Source: Glycine soja (lineage: Eukaryota > Streptophyta > Magnoliopsida > Fabales > Fabaceae). From it: a DNA stretch of 64,000 nucleotides. The notes below the pieces were generated by a model. It was not told the origin of the DNA, searched no databases, and saw only the letters and a program-made list of their open reading frames with translations. The stretch covers positions 31,872,699 to 31,936,698 of the forward strand of contig NC_041007.1 in the NCBI RefSeq assembly GCF_004193775.1, read 5' to 3'. Every line of letters begins with the position of its first letter. Within the stretch, counting starts at the first letter, position 1. Below, one piece after another: positions 47,688 to 59,917 of the stretch. The position numbers and the translations under genes are program-made.

Positions 47688-48091
47688 CAATCCCAACCCT
47701 AGAACTGAGCTCTAATACCAAATGATGAGCACCCAACTGCTTTGCTTCAAAAATCGGATCTTCGACGATGGAATTAGCGCACGAAGAAGACAAACCCACC
47801 CGTTGTTCTCCAAAAGGGGGCTGATTGTTTCCTTTGCTTTTGAAAAAACCTTTTGAGGAAAGCAGAAAAGTAGTCGAGGGACGCTTTGGCTCTTCAATCG
47901 CGCGTGGGGGGGAACCGGACGGAGAAAACGAGGCATCCATTTACTACCGGTAGCAAGGAAAAAATAAGGACCGTTAGATTTGCTTTTCGCTAATCGAACG
48001 GTTCACGTTGATTACTTTGCATTTAACATTCAAAATGCAAAACTTTCGCACGGTGCGAAAGTTGTTTAACTTCCGCACCCTAGACATCATC
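47688..48091 (-). repeat. Right terminal inverted repeat of the MULE
   Basis: The reverse complement matches 12331-12733. It includes the 23-base palindrome at 48041-48063 (28 bases from the end, as on the left) and the same open frame as the left repeat (47662-47940 on the minus strand, 92 codons). Confidence 0.92.
48041..48063. promoter_or_regulatory. Subterminal palindrome, probable transposase-binding site (right)
   Basis: Arms AACTTTCGCAC and GTGCGAAAGTT surround one central base. The position is the mirror image of the left palindrome. The half-site is repeated in the outer end as GGTGCGGAAGTT. Confidence 0.6.
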
Positions 48092-48100
48092 TAAAATCAT
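48092..48100. repeat. Right 9-bp target-site duplication of the MULE
   Basis: TAAAATCAT, identical to 12322-12330. Confidence 0.93.
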
Positions 48101-50440
48101 ATATGCATTCAAGGTGTAATTTTGATTTGGATACTAAAATTATGTAACATGTAATGTGCTCCTCTTGAAGTAAAGTGCTCCTCATGAATTTCACTTTCTT
48201 TCAACATTACCCCACCATCTCCTTTTATATGCCAAAAATGTCCCATCCTTTTTCCTTTATATACAAAGATTTCCTTGACGTCTGATGCTAAGTTCCTAAT
48301 TAGTACTTGTCATTTTTTTAATGCTAATTCTCAACTTGGTCTTTTAAATATTGTCATCATCATCTTAGTCTTCTATGATTTTTTTGTCATCAAACTAGTT
48401 GGTAAAGTTAGTATATTTCTACATTATTAGTCTTTAAAGATTTTGGTTAACAAATAAGCCTACCAGATATCTAAAACATAACTATACTTATTTTTATAGA
48501 GTTAAAATGAAGACACAATAAAAAAATAATTAGTAATCGTGTTGTATTAAATTAGTAAAAAAAATTAAATTATGAAAAAAAACTTATTTTTATTATTTTT
48601 AGTGAAAAATGAATCTTTTAAAAGTATAAAACATATCGTAGAAAATTTCATTTTAATAATTTTTTTTTATCAAACACATAGTCCAAAATAAAATCAGAAT
48701 AAAAATCCAAAATCAAATTATAAAATTCAACGTATTTAATAGATCTAGTTATTTGACCATCTTATAAAAAAAATTATTTGACCATTAATTATTGACACTT
48801 ATTTTATTTGTCGTTTAGCTTAACTACTTTTTTTAATAGGTTAACCGTTCTAGATGATTAGGAAATTGAAAGAATATCCGTTCTATTTTTTTTTGCATGT
48901 TGAGTCATCTTGCACAAACAAACTTATCAATATTACTGTCTATAATATATCCAAGTTGTTCCAAACTTTTTCTTTAATATATGTACTTGAACACGACGTT
49001 TTCCCCGCCCCGACGTTGTTTCCTTTTTACTCGATAAATGCATTCCTAGATGTAATCACATTATTGAGATTTAAAAATTAAAAAAAATATATTAATCAGT
49101 ATCCTAATTCCTAAGATTTAAGCACGTTGATTAAAGAATTTAAAATATAAATATTTTTATTGGAAGATAAAAATTTATGTTACTTATAACTTTTTTATAT
49201 TCTCCCATAATTAATATAATATTTTTTTTCTTCTTTTAGTTGACCTAAGGCACCGGTTAGAAAGAACAATTTTTTTTAAAGGCAGTAATCCAAAGAAATA
49301 ACTTTGCTATTTTTTCTTTTCACCTTCTGTTTCGTTCGGAGAGACAACGAAGTAGTATAATAATAAGGATTTCAGTTCAATTTTGCTAAAGTGAAATTTC
49401 GAATATGACAAAGCTAATATACACGTTCACCAAATCAAGACAACTTCTACTATAGGAAATATTGGGAGGTCTCCAAATTTGAAAAACTTCTTTAACCGTT
49501 AGATCTATTAATATTTAAATGAAGAGTTCAAATTATTTTTTCATTTTTCATTTTTTTCTTTTTCTTTGTATTTACCAACATTTCCCTGACCTATTTTCTC
49601 ATTCCAAATCATACTAAGTTTTTGTCGCTGCCTACCAATTGCCACCAATGTCAGCATCCTCCCTGTTTCATCTTCTATGGCTACTATGACGACTCCGGTG
49701 ATGATACCTCCACCGCAACCACCCTTCAACAGAGACAATCACCATCGACTCACTTGAAAAATCCATTGACGTTGCTAATCTCTCCTTCACCAACAACATA
49801 AACCCATTCACCCCAAACTCAATCTAAAACCAACAAAGCATTAAACTTTAACAGATTCAAGTCAAACAAGATTCAATCACCGATCAAAACATAAAGAATG
49901 CAATTAGAGAGGCACAAAAACAATTTTGAAATCCCAAAGCAGTGAGCCAGGGTTTCATTGCTAATGTGGGTGCGACCTTAAACGTTCTCAATTCACCCCT
50001 TTGCCATCAATGACCACCGCCCAACAACCATTGTGGGATCTAGATCTGGTTATTTCTCTTCTTTTTTTTTTTTTTATCCCAAATCTAATTTTGGATCTTA
50101 GATCTAGTTGTTTGGTTCTTCTCTTTGCATCCTCGAGCAAACGGCCATGGATCTGAATTTTCTGGCAGACTGGGACTTGACCATGGAAGTGAGCAAATAG
50201 GATTAAGATTAAGATTCGGAAGGGGGAAGGAAAATTACAAATCAATGGGTTACAAGGAAGGTGGGGGACAAAAGGGCAACTTGGGAAAAAGGAGGAAAAA
50301 GAAAAGAAAAAAAAAAGGAAAAATTAATCTTTGATTAAAAACCATCACATCTAACAATTAACAAAAGTTTCCCAAGTTGGAAGACCTATCAATGTTTCCC
50401 AAGGTAGAAGTTGTCATGTAACAATATTTGGAGCCACTGA
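48101..50440. other. Intergenic DNA right of the MULE
   Basis: AT-rich to about 49240, then mixed sequence. The patch at 49620-49990 is richer in C and holds CACCACCG-type motifs, but open frames on both strands are unconvincing. The purine-rich block at 50270-50335 explains the Lys/Gly-rich frame there. No gene supported. Confidence 0.55.
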
Positions 50441-50448
50441 AACATGAT

Positions 50449-51285
50449 CTAGTCGACACAATTTGCCACTATGATAGCGAAGAATGTCCTTATTGGTATG
50501 TTCCTGCTACATGGTAGTCGGAATACTTTGGCTACTAGCTTGCTTGTCTTGAGTTGAAGGAGGAGGATTTGGAAAGAAGTCATCTTTTCATCATTCATAA
50601 CTTCAACATGCTCAGCACCCAAATCTGATTCCTTTTTACCAACATTGTCAACATTGACTTGTTTAATAAGGTTAATAAGGTTAGTTTTATTAACCAAATC
50701 CTTCTATTTTCCTTGCTTTTTTTTCTTTTTCTTTCTTAGTATGGGCAACTTGTTTGGTCAAATCAGCAACTCGATCTTGTTGAACAACTTTGCCAATGTT
50801 GAAACCAACATCATCACCAACAAAGTCCCTACCATCAAAATGTTTTGAAACTCCTCCAAGATTGACTTTGGGTGAATCCTTAACCCTTTTCCTTTTCTTT
50901 TGTTTACTGATGTTCAACACAGGATCCACTTGGTTCTCAGGAACCAACTTCCTCAAATTCTTATAATCATAACCGTTCATGGCTTTTACAAATAAAAAAA
51001 AATAGTTTGATTAGAATTCAATCAAATATCAAAACAAAACAACAGTGTTTTTCAAAGAAGATGACAATACTCACTACTCAAAAACCAATCGGGAACATTC
51101 GATTGATCAATGGCCAAAATGAATTTACAAGAAATCTCATGAGGAAACTCTCCTATAGTCTTAGTATCTTTAATCTTTTTGGCTGACAATATTTGATGAG
51201 GGCAAGATTTAAATTTGAATGGAAAATGATGCCAATAGAAAGAGAACTTAGGAGTTTTCTCTGTTAGAGATAAGGGGAGCAACAT
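50449..51285 (-). pseudogene. Unrecognised multi-exon coding relic
   Basis: Three adjacent minus-strand frames look like one former gene. The first has FYWHHFPFKFKSCPHQ and ends near a good GTGAGT donor (about 51074). The second (50980-50690) is Lys-rich with VPENQVDPVLNISKQKKRKR and a likely coiled coil. The third (50697-50449) continues in another frame after a shift near 50695. The style resembles transposon-associated proteins of legumes, but I cannot name a family. Confidence 0.35.
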
Positions 51286-51439
51286 GAAGACTTAGCCTTG
51301 AAGAAACTTGAAAAAGTTTTGTCTTTTACATGCCTACTTTACTTGAGTGACATTTGTATTGATTGTTGTATTGTGTGTTACATCTTAGTCTCTATCCTTT
51401 CACATGTGCATCATGCATCATCATGTAGGAGTATGAAGA

Positions 51440-52330
51440 AAGTCTCTAATTTCTTCAGTGTTTAAAACTCTCTATTTTAATCAATTACAAGCTAACTGTT
51501 AATCGATTATCAGGTGATCGTAATTAATTACTTCTCTCTTAAAAGTGTTTCAAAAGTGATCAAGAACACTTTAATCGATTACATCAAGAATCTAATCAAT
51601 TACAGTATTCTTGAAAGTTTTCCTGGTTTAGGAAGAACATTTTAATCTATTGAAATGGTAATATAATTGATTACTTCTTTAAAATAATCAATTACACTGT
51701 ATATTTAATTGATTACAAGCGATTATAATTGTTTTCTCTATAAATAACCACCTTGTGTTCTCACATCTAAGTGCGAAAATAGTAGGAAAAATATTGCGAG
51801 CTGAGATAAGTGAAACAAAGAGAAGATAAAATGCTTAGATACATTGTGACTCACAACTTCTAAACTTTGTTTATGAAGATTTCATTGTGAAAAGTGAGTA
51901 TTGAATTTCTCTTGAGTTTGGGAAGACACTCATTCATTCATGCAAAGTTCTTCCGTATGATTAATCAGGTTGTGTCTTTCGTTGACTCTGTTTTTTGGTG
52001 TACATTGTTAGTATATGCATAAATTTTTTAAGGCATGCTAGATTAGGTTTTTCTAGTTTGTGCTAAGGGTAAGTTTCTCTTAGACTCTTATTCACAAAGG
52101 AACTTAGGATTGGGTACCTTAGTCTCTTTTTTTGGGGTAGGAACTGAGATTGCTTGTAAGAATTTTATATGCATGGTGAAAATCTAATTTGGATTGAATT
52201 AGCTATTTGGATTAGCTTCTCTAGAAATAGAGAGTGAACCAGTATAAAAATTGGTGTACATCTTCTCTTGATCTTATCTTTCTTTCTCATTCGATCAATT
52301 GACTGAAGGTTAAAGAAAATATCTTGTTTA
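51440..52330 (+). mobile_element. Decayed copia-type LTR
   Basis: It contains scattered AATCGATTA/AATCAATTA motifs (about 51512-51720) upstream of CTCTATAAATAACC (about 51737). The rest reads like R/U5 with TCTCTTGATCTTATC near 52260. The organisation (motif array, then TATA, then U5) parallels the nested element's LTR on the opposite strand, but sequence similarity is low. No partner LTR was found. Confidence 0.45.
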
Positions 52331-52829
52331 ATATCTTTTTAAAATTGGTTCAGTTTGGTTACATTTTTCTTTTGTTATCTAAAAAAAAATGAGACCAAAA
52401 TTATTTTTATATGACATCAAATTGAATCTATATTAAAATATAAAGGAACCCATTAGAACAACTAAAAATAAATTGACCAAATTGAATCTAATTATGATAA
52501 ATTATCGAATTTTATTTTTGGTTCTTAATAAAATTGTTCTTGATTCTACTATTTCATTTTAGTCCTTTTAATATATCTAATTTTTTGTTTTTATCCCTAT
52601 AATATGCAGATCATTTGCTATTAGTCCCCAAAAATATATTTATTTATTTTAACCAAATTATAACTATTTTTTGTTCCCACTGATAAAATGTTTTGGATCC
52701 GTCTTTGATTATATACTTTTTTTATATCTCTATAAATTAATAAAAAAATGAGAGGTAAAATAAAATTTGAAAAATGTAATTTGCACAATTTAAAAGTTTT
52801 AAGTATCTTTCTTACCTCTGCCTAATTGT
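52331..52829. other. AT-rich spacer
   Basis: Nothing recognisable. It resembles the AT-rich sequence at the very start of the window in style (GACCAAATTGAATCTAA-like phrases), possibly another dispersed repeat. Confidence 0.4.
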
Positions 52830-54764
52830 GTTAAGGCGGTAAGGAGTTTTCTAGGCCATGCTAGATTTTATAGGAGATTCATGAGAGACTTCTCAAAAAT
52901 TACTAAACCAACGAACAACCTCCTATCGAAAGAGGCAACTTTTAATTTTTTTTTGCTGAGTGCTTGAGTGCATTCAATTTTTTGAAGGGGCACTTGATTA
53001 GTGCTCTTGTGGTTGTTGCCCCCAATTGGTCATTACCGTTTAAGCTAATGTGTGATGCTAGTGATACAGTTGTGGGGGCAATTTCAGCCCAAAGGAGAGA
53101 GAAGGTGCTTCACACTATCTGCTATGCTAGTAGAACACTAGATGAGGCCCAACAAAATTACACCACCACTCAGAAATAATTGTTAGTAGTTGTTTTTGCT
53201 TTTAATAAATTTAGGCATTACCTTGTTTTGTCTAAAGTCATTATTTACATTGACTACCCTGCCATTAAGTTTTTGCTCAATAAACAAGATGCCAAGCCAA
53301 GGCTCATTAGGTGGATAATATTACTGTCAGAGTTTGACTTGGAGATAAAGGATAAGAAAGGGTAAAAAAATATGGGGGTAGACAAATTGTCTCACCTTGA
53401 CTCTTTTATCAGACAATTTGTTGATGATGGAGTTATTTAGGAGACATTCCCTGATGAGCATTTTCTGGCTATAACATCTCTACTAGGAGCACCTTGGTAT
53501 GCTGACATTGTCAACTACCTAGAATGCAAGGTCTTTCCCCCTGAGTTCAAATTTAAAGAGAAGAATAGGCTGATGGCAGAAGCTAAACACTATTTTTGGG
53601 ATGACCCCTACCTTTGCAATGTTTGTGGGTATGATGTGGTAAGATGTTATGTGCCCCACGAGGAGGTAAGTTCTATTCTCCAACACTGTCATTGTATGAA
53701 GGCTGGGGGCCATCATGGCCCCACTAGAACAGCTCACAAGGTACTCCAATATGGATTTTTTTGGCCCACCCTTTATAGGGATGCAAATGAGTATGTCAGA
53801 TCTTGTGATAGCTGTCAGCGCATTGGTGCTTTGTCTAGGCGCTTTAAGATGCCTCAAAATAATATGCTTTTAGTAGAACTATTTGATGTGTGAGGAATTG
53901 ACTTCATGGTTCCTTTCCCCAAATATTTTAGGTGCAAGTATATTTTGGTTGTTGTGGATTACATGTCTAAGTGGGTTGAGGCAGTAGCACTACCCACTAA
54001 TGGTGCTCGAAGTGTAACAAAATTTTTGAAGAAGAATATTTTTACATGCTTTGGTACACCTTGAGCAATCATTAGTGATGGGGGAATACACTTTTGCAAT
54101 AAATTTTTTTATAGCCTTTTGGCTAAATATGGCGTCACCCATAAGGTTACTGCTCCCTACCACCCTCAAACCAATGGCCAAGTTGAGATGTCTAATATGG
54201 AACCGAAAAGGATCCTAGAGAAAATTATTAGTGCATCTCAAAAAGACTAGTCATTAAAGTTGGACAATGCACTCTAGGCTTATAGAACAACATTTAAGGC
54301 TCCCATTGGGATGTCTCCATTTAGACTAATTTATGGGAAGAAATGTCATTTTCCTATTGAATTGGAACACAAAGCCATATGGGCTTTGAAATTTCTAAAC
54401 TTTGATTCTAAGCTTACAGGTAACAATAGGTTGTAGCAGTTGAATAAGCTGGATGAGTTTAGGCTCAGTGCTCATGAGAATGCCAAACTCTATAAAGAGA
54501 AAACAAAAAAATGGCATGACCAACACACCGAGAGTCGTGAGTTTCATGAGGGGGAAAAGTTCTAGTTTACAACTCACACCTCCACCTCTTCCCAAGAAAT
54601 TTGCGCTCATGGTGGTATGGCCCTTTCACAATAATGAAAGTATTCCATTATGAAGTGCTGAAACTAAAGAGCAATAATGAAAACACCTTCCAAATGAATG
54701 GTCACAAGGTCAAACATTATGAGGAGGGATTTCTCCAAGTGCAATATATTGTGCCTTTTTAGGA
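52830..54764 (+). pseudogene. Ty3/gypsy pol fragment (RT end, RNase H, integrase)
   Basis: Starting abruptly in the RT thumb (VRSFLGHARFYRRF), the fragment continues into RNase H (LMCDASDTVVGA, ICYASRTLDEAQQNYTT, PRLIRW, SEFDLEIKDKKG). Integrase follows with HCMKAGGHHGPTRT, CDSCQR, a stop at the DVWG position, and an ISDGG block. Its C-terminal part ends near 54764 (QYIVPF, stop). There are many in-frame stops and frameshifts. It is the same broad family as the gypsy element inside the MULE but a separate, older copy without an identifiable 5' half. Confidence 0.88.
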
Positions 54765-55112
54765 GTGAAGACTCTTTATGTCACATATCAGGCTTGGGAC
54801 GTTAAACAAGTTCTTCCAAGGAGGCAACTTGTGGATTCTATGGGTCTCTCAACATCTAACTCTATCTTTACCTTACATTTCTTTTGTTTTTTTAGTTGTC
54901 TTTCATTTTCCCTTGCATTTTATTTAGTCTTGCTACATACCACAACCATGGTGGATTTACAACAACCAAGGTAGTCACCAAAGGGCCCGATAATGGTCGT
55001 GGTCAATTGACCACGGCCTGTCCAATAAATGCAAAGCCAATAATGATTGTTGTTAGCCATCACAGTCTAAAAAGAAAATAGGGGGAGCTATATACAGAAT
55101 AGTGATCATGAC
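54765..55112. other. 3' flank of the gypsy fragment
   Basis: It contains GACGTTAAACAAGTTCTTCC followed by AAGGAGGCAACTTG, a post-integrase motif shared with the second Athila-like element (GATGTTAAAGAAGTGCTTAC near 61879). It is therefore retrotransposon 3' sequence, not a gene. Confidence 0.6.
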
Positions 55113-55680
55113 TGGGAGTGTAAGTGGATCAGACCCAATCCAGGAACTTGACCAATCCAATCCAATCCAATCCAATTAGATTTTTATGGATTGGATTGAG
55201 TTGTTGGATTAGATTGGTTTTAATTTAATGAAACCGATTATAATTGGATTGGATGGCGGGTTTGGAGTTTTGGATCCGACCAAAACCTAATCCAACCCAA
55301 TCCAATCTAGCACAATATTATATTTTATGATTATTATTAACTTAAGTATTTTGAGATGTAAAACAATGTTATGTTTATGATTATTGAATTCTATTAATGA
55401 TTATTGTTTATCATATGAATAGTATTTTTCTCATTTTTTGTCAAATAAAATATCTTACTATTTTTTGAGCTTGGTGATTTTTTTAAATTTTTTTTCCAAG
55501 TCTTAAGGTGACAATTTTTTAATGGCTCAACCCGATAACCAATCCAATCCAATTAAAGTTGGATTGTATTGGGTTGGCAAAAAAAAAGGTAAACCTAATC
55601 CAATCCAACCCAATTAAGTTTAATTGGATTGGGTTAAAAAATTGACAAAACTCGATCCAACCCGGGCCACTTACACCCCG
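55113..55680. mobile_element. Small hAT-like non-autonomous element
   Basis: Ends are inverted: GGGAGTGTAAGTGG at the left against CCACTTACACCCC at the right, the typical hAT end style. Flanking ATCATGACT and ATCATGATT form a candidate duplication with one mismatch. The interior is built of CCAATCCAAT/ATTGGATTGG repeats in both orientations and has no coding frame. Confidence 0.6.
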
Positions 55681-55689
55681 AATCATGAT

Positions 55690-56310
55690 TGTGATCACCA
55701 CCACCCCCTTTCTCCTTTGACATGATCAGTCCCACTCCATCACGACCGTAATCCACTATTCACCACGACCATCATGCTCCACATCAACCATGTTCATCGT
55801 GGGCATGGTGAATTTTTCCCTTCTTCTTTAATTTAGGCATCGCGACCGTAATCGCCTCATCACAGTCGTGATGCCATCTTTTTTTATTCACCTACCACTA
55901 GTGCATCACGGTCGTGATCCCTTTGACATTGACACCCTATGATTAGCACCAAAACTGTGATGAATAGCATCACAACTGTAATCCCTCTGATGCTAACTAA
56001 CTCATACATTTCTCTATCTTGTCTACTTCTTTTCCCCTATTTTACAGATACTATTTGGCTATTTGCTTCCTTCTATGTTAGACACTCGCAGCTCACATGC
56101 TCACAACAAGAATCTCCGCACATCACATCCCCAGCCATCACAACCTCATCATATGAGGGAAGCAAAATACTTCACACCAGTCCCTCCATCCTTCATGGAG
56201 CACTATAGGAATCTAGAGAGGCAGTTCTATAACTTTAAGACTCGCTACCTCAAGGATCAGATTCTTTGAGAACTTGGCCTTTTTGATAGAATCTCCCATT
56301 ACTTGATATC
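55690..56310. other. Unassigned sequence with repeated CACGACCGTAAT motifs
   Basis: Variants of ATCACGACCGTGATG recur about ten times between 55740 and 55990. A frame at 56063-56269 (YFTPVPPSFMEHYRNLERQF) is unrecognised. It may be LTR or leader of one of the adjacent gypsy elements. Confidence 0.35.
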
Positions 56311-59012
56311 TGATAAACGTCAAATTTACCATATTTTCATATGCAATTTAAGATGTTTATTTGATACTTTAGTATACTTTAGGCCTTGTTTTGAATCAAA
56401 TTCATTATGTTTTTAGTTTTTAATATATTTTAGATAGGAATTACAATTTTAGAAGTTTTTGATATGATTTTGTGAGTTTTTACAGAGAAACAAAACAATT
56501 TTACAAGGTAGCCTCACTCAAGCGAGGTATAAGCCGTTCAAGTAAACTCAAATAGAGGAGAAGATTAAATTTTACAGAGGTGATGAAAGAGGAAGTTTGA
56601 AAAGAACTATTGAAGCTTCTTGAAGCTGGAATAATATATGTCGTTTCTGACAGTTCATGGGTAAGCCTCGTGCAAGTAGTCCTCAAAAAGGGTGGAATAA
56701 CAATGATAAAGAATGACAAGAATGAGTTGATTCCCACAAGGATCGTGAGCGGTTAGAGAATGTGTATTGATTACTGCCTTCTCAACAAAGAAACAAGGAA
56801 AGACCGCTTTCATCTTCCCTTCATGGATCAAATGCTTGAGAGGTTAGCCGGTCAAGCCTTCTATTTCTTTTTGGATGGATACGTGGGGTATAATCAAATT
56901 CTTGTTAATTTGAAGGATCAAGAGAAAATAACCTTCACTTGCCCATTTGGAGTCTTTGCCTATCGAAGAATGCCCTTTGGACTTTGCAATGCACAAACCA
57001 CATTCAAAAGGTGTATGAATGCCATTTTTTCTCACATGGTAGAAAAATGCATAGAGGTATTTATGGATGATTTCTCTATATTCGGAGATTCATTCATGTC
57101 ATGCCTCAACAACTTAGAAAGATTCCTAGAAAGATGCATTGAAAAGAACCTTCTGCTTAATTGGCAAAAATCACACTTCATGGTAACCAAAGGTATAGTT
57201 CTCAGGCATAAAATTTTAGTAAGAGGTATTGAAGTACATCAAGCCAAGATAGAAGTAATTGAAAAGCTCCTACCACCTCGAGACGTGAAAGGGGTAAGAA
57301 GCTTTTTGGGGCACGTTGGTTGCTATAGAAGGTTCATACAAGATTTCTCTAAGATTGCCAAACCCCTCAGTAACTTACTTGTCAAAGAGAACCCGCTCCT
57401 CTTTAATGAAGAATGCTTTCAAGCTTTCGAGCTCTTGAAAAAAAAGCTAGTAACCGCACCAGTTATAGTCGCTCCCAATTGGGGGCAATAATTCAAATTA
57501 ATGTGTCATGCTAGTGACTATTTATTCCTTTGAAATTTTTTTTTATCATATCTTATAGGATCAAAGATCATTGTTCACACTGACCATTCAGCTATAAAAT
57601 ATCTACTCGCCAAAGTGGATTCCAAGCCAAGATTAATTAGAGGGATCCTTCTATTACAAGAGTTTGATCTAGAGATCCGAGACAAAAAGGGGTGTGACAA
57701 CTTAGTAGCCGATCATCTATTGAGACTAGTCAATGAAGAAGTCACCAAGAAAGAAAAAGAGATCGAAGAAGAATTCTTAGACAAGGCACTTATGGCAATA
57801 AGCTTCAAGGATGAGGACTACCCTTGGTTTGTTGACACGAAAAACTTTACGGCCACAAGACAACCACTGGAAGGTATTAAGTTCCATGTGAAAAAAAGGT
57901 TATTTCGAGAAGCCACCAAGTATGTTTGGGATGACCCTATTCTTTTTTGTATTGGTGTTGACAATTTGTTAAGGCGATGTGTAACAAAGGGAGAACAAAC
58001 TACACCATACTTTGGCATTACCACAACTCACCATATAGAGGCCACTTCAACAGAGAAAAAACAACTGTAAAGATCCTTCAAGCAGAATTCTATTGGCCTA
58101 CACTCTTCAATGATGCTCATAACCATGCAGGATCATGTGACAACTGTCAACGAACCAACAACATATTAGACAACATGAAATGCCATTACATAACATGCAA
58201 GAGGTAAAAGTCTTTGATTATTAGAGAATTGATTTTGTTGGTCCCTTACCATCCTTGTGTGACAACGAGTATATCTTGGTAGTGATGGACTATGTCTCAA
58301 AGTGGGTGAAAGCAATTGCTAGTCCAACCAATGATGCAAAGGAGGTGATTAGGTTCTTAAAGAGAAACATCTTTGCTAGGTTTGGAGTGCCTAGACTCTT
58401 GATTGGTGATGGTGGTACACACTTTTGTAATGCTCAACTCTTAAAGATCCTCCAACACTATGATGTTTTACACAAATTAGCATCATGCATCCGCAAACAA
58501 ATGGACAAGTTGAAGTATTGATGGAACCCTGATTTGCGGATACAATTTTTAGCATCACCAAACTAGGAAACCAATTTGGGACTCTATGAAATTGGGGAGA
58601 AAAAGAGGAAAAGAGAAGGAGATGAAAAAAAATGCTACAATCTTGGAAGATTGATAAGTTGAGGATGATTTGCCACAACGAATAGAATTCTTTGATAAGA
58701 ACCTAATGTTTCACATAAGAACCAAGAAAGACACTCTCTTAATTGTGTTTAATATGAAATTTCATCAAAAATTCCAACAAAGTGTTTAAGGAGTCTATTT
58801 ATAACTCCTACTAATGACCCTAAATTAGGTCCAAGGCTCAATAACTAATCTGATAATTAAAAGACTTAAAAATAACAATAAAAAGGTAAAAACCCATTAC
58901 AAATCCAAAAATAGGCCCAAAAATATAATTAAAAAGGAAATTAAATCTTATTCTAAAAGTTGGCTAAAATAAGTGAGCTTCGCTTCTTTTTCTCTTTCCT
59001 CCATGAGAGAAC

Positions 59013-59872
59013 TTAGTCTCTTGCCAAGCTCTTCTTGAAATTTCTTACTCCTTGCTCTAGTGATTGGTCCATCCATGTTGAGCCATCCCAAGCCATACTC
59101 TTCCTCCTTGGATAGTCCTCTATCATACCCTTCTTCTTGGGAAGAATTTGCCCTCGAATTACATAACAAAGAGTCAAGTCCGTAACATTAAAAGTGTTGC
59201 TCACACCATAGTCTAGTGGTAAAACAATTTTATATGCATTATAGTTGATGCGCTTTAAAACTTGAAAAGGACCATCTCCCTTTTCTTGAAGTTTAGATTC
59301 CCTTTTAGAAGTAAACCTATTCTTCCTCAAGTGAATCCAAATCCAATCATTCGGTTTGATAACCATTTTCTTTCTCCCCTTATTGGAATGTGTAGCATAT
59401 TGTTCAACCTTTTTTTCAATTTGTGCTTTTACCTTCTCATGCAAACTCTTAACAAAATTGGCTTTAGAAACCCATCCCTATTCATCATAGCAGAAGTGTT
59501 AGGCAAAGGTAACAAATTAAGAGGGGACAATGAACTAGAACCATAAACTACCTCAAAAGGAGAATAAGTAGTAGAGTTTACTACCCTATTATAAGACAGT
59601 TCAGCATGGGGTAGGCATTGCTTCCAAGTTTTCAAATTCTTACCTACCAAGCACCTTAGAAGTTGAGATAAAGTTCAATTTTCTAGAATGATGGGCATAG
59701 CACATGGACTTAAACTTTCTCTAACCCATCCTTTTTCCATCAAGCTCTCCACTTGTCTTTGGCTCTCTTTTGTTTCTTCTATATTACTTCTATATGCTAG
59801 CCTATTTGGTATGGAAACTCCCAACATGAGATCAATTTGGTGCTCTATCCTTGTTGGATGTATCCTGACCTG
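59013..59872 (-). pseudogene. Deleted chromovirus-like gypsy pol fragments
   Basis: On the minus strand, the start of an RT domain (RIEHQIDLMLGVSIPNRLAY, RQVESLMEKGWVRESLSPCA; 59872-59675) is followed within a few bases by the end of integrase (KNLKTWKQCLPHAELSYNR, 59650 onward; then YATHSNKGRKK, KGDGPFQVLKRINYNAYKI, NTFNVTDL). So most of RT, RNase H and integrase is deleted at about 59665. The motifs are those of the chromovirus branch, unlike the Athila-type LTR and primer site immediately before them. Confidence 0.8.
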
Positions 59873-59917
59873 AGAACTAAGTGGGCACTCAATTCCCCGA
59901 CAACGTCGCCAGAAACT

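Larger units (their letters stand above)
12331..48091. mobile_element. Giant Mutator-like transposon (MULE), 35.8 kb with nested insertions
   Basis: The boundaries are set by matching ends: GACGATGTTTAGGGTG at the left and, on the opposite strand at the right, GATGATGTCTAGGGTG. Terminal inverted repeats extend about 400 bp, and an exact 9-bp duplication flanks them. Inside, in order, are a GRF zinc-finger gene (+), a B3-like gene (-), a Ulp1/C48 protease gene (-), a non-coding AT-rich block with a plastid insertion, a B3-like gene (+) split by a 14.2-kb gypsy element, a third B3-like gene (+), and a FAR1/MURA-type transposase (-). Without the gypsy insertion the element is about 21.6 kb, much longer than a typical MULE with transposase alone. 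Plant MULEs carrying Ulp1-like genes are known as a class. The B3 and GRF company is the unusual part. The transposase has stops, so this copy is probably not autonomous today. Confidence 0.93.
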
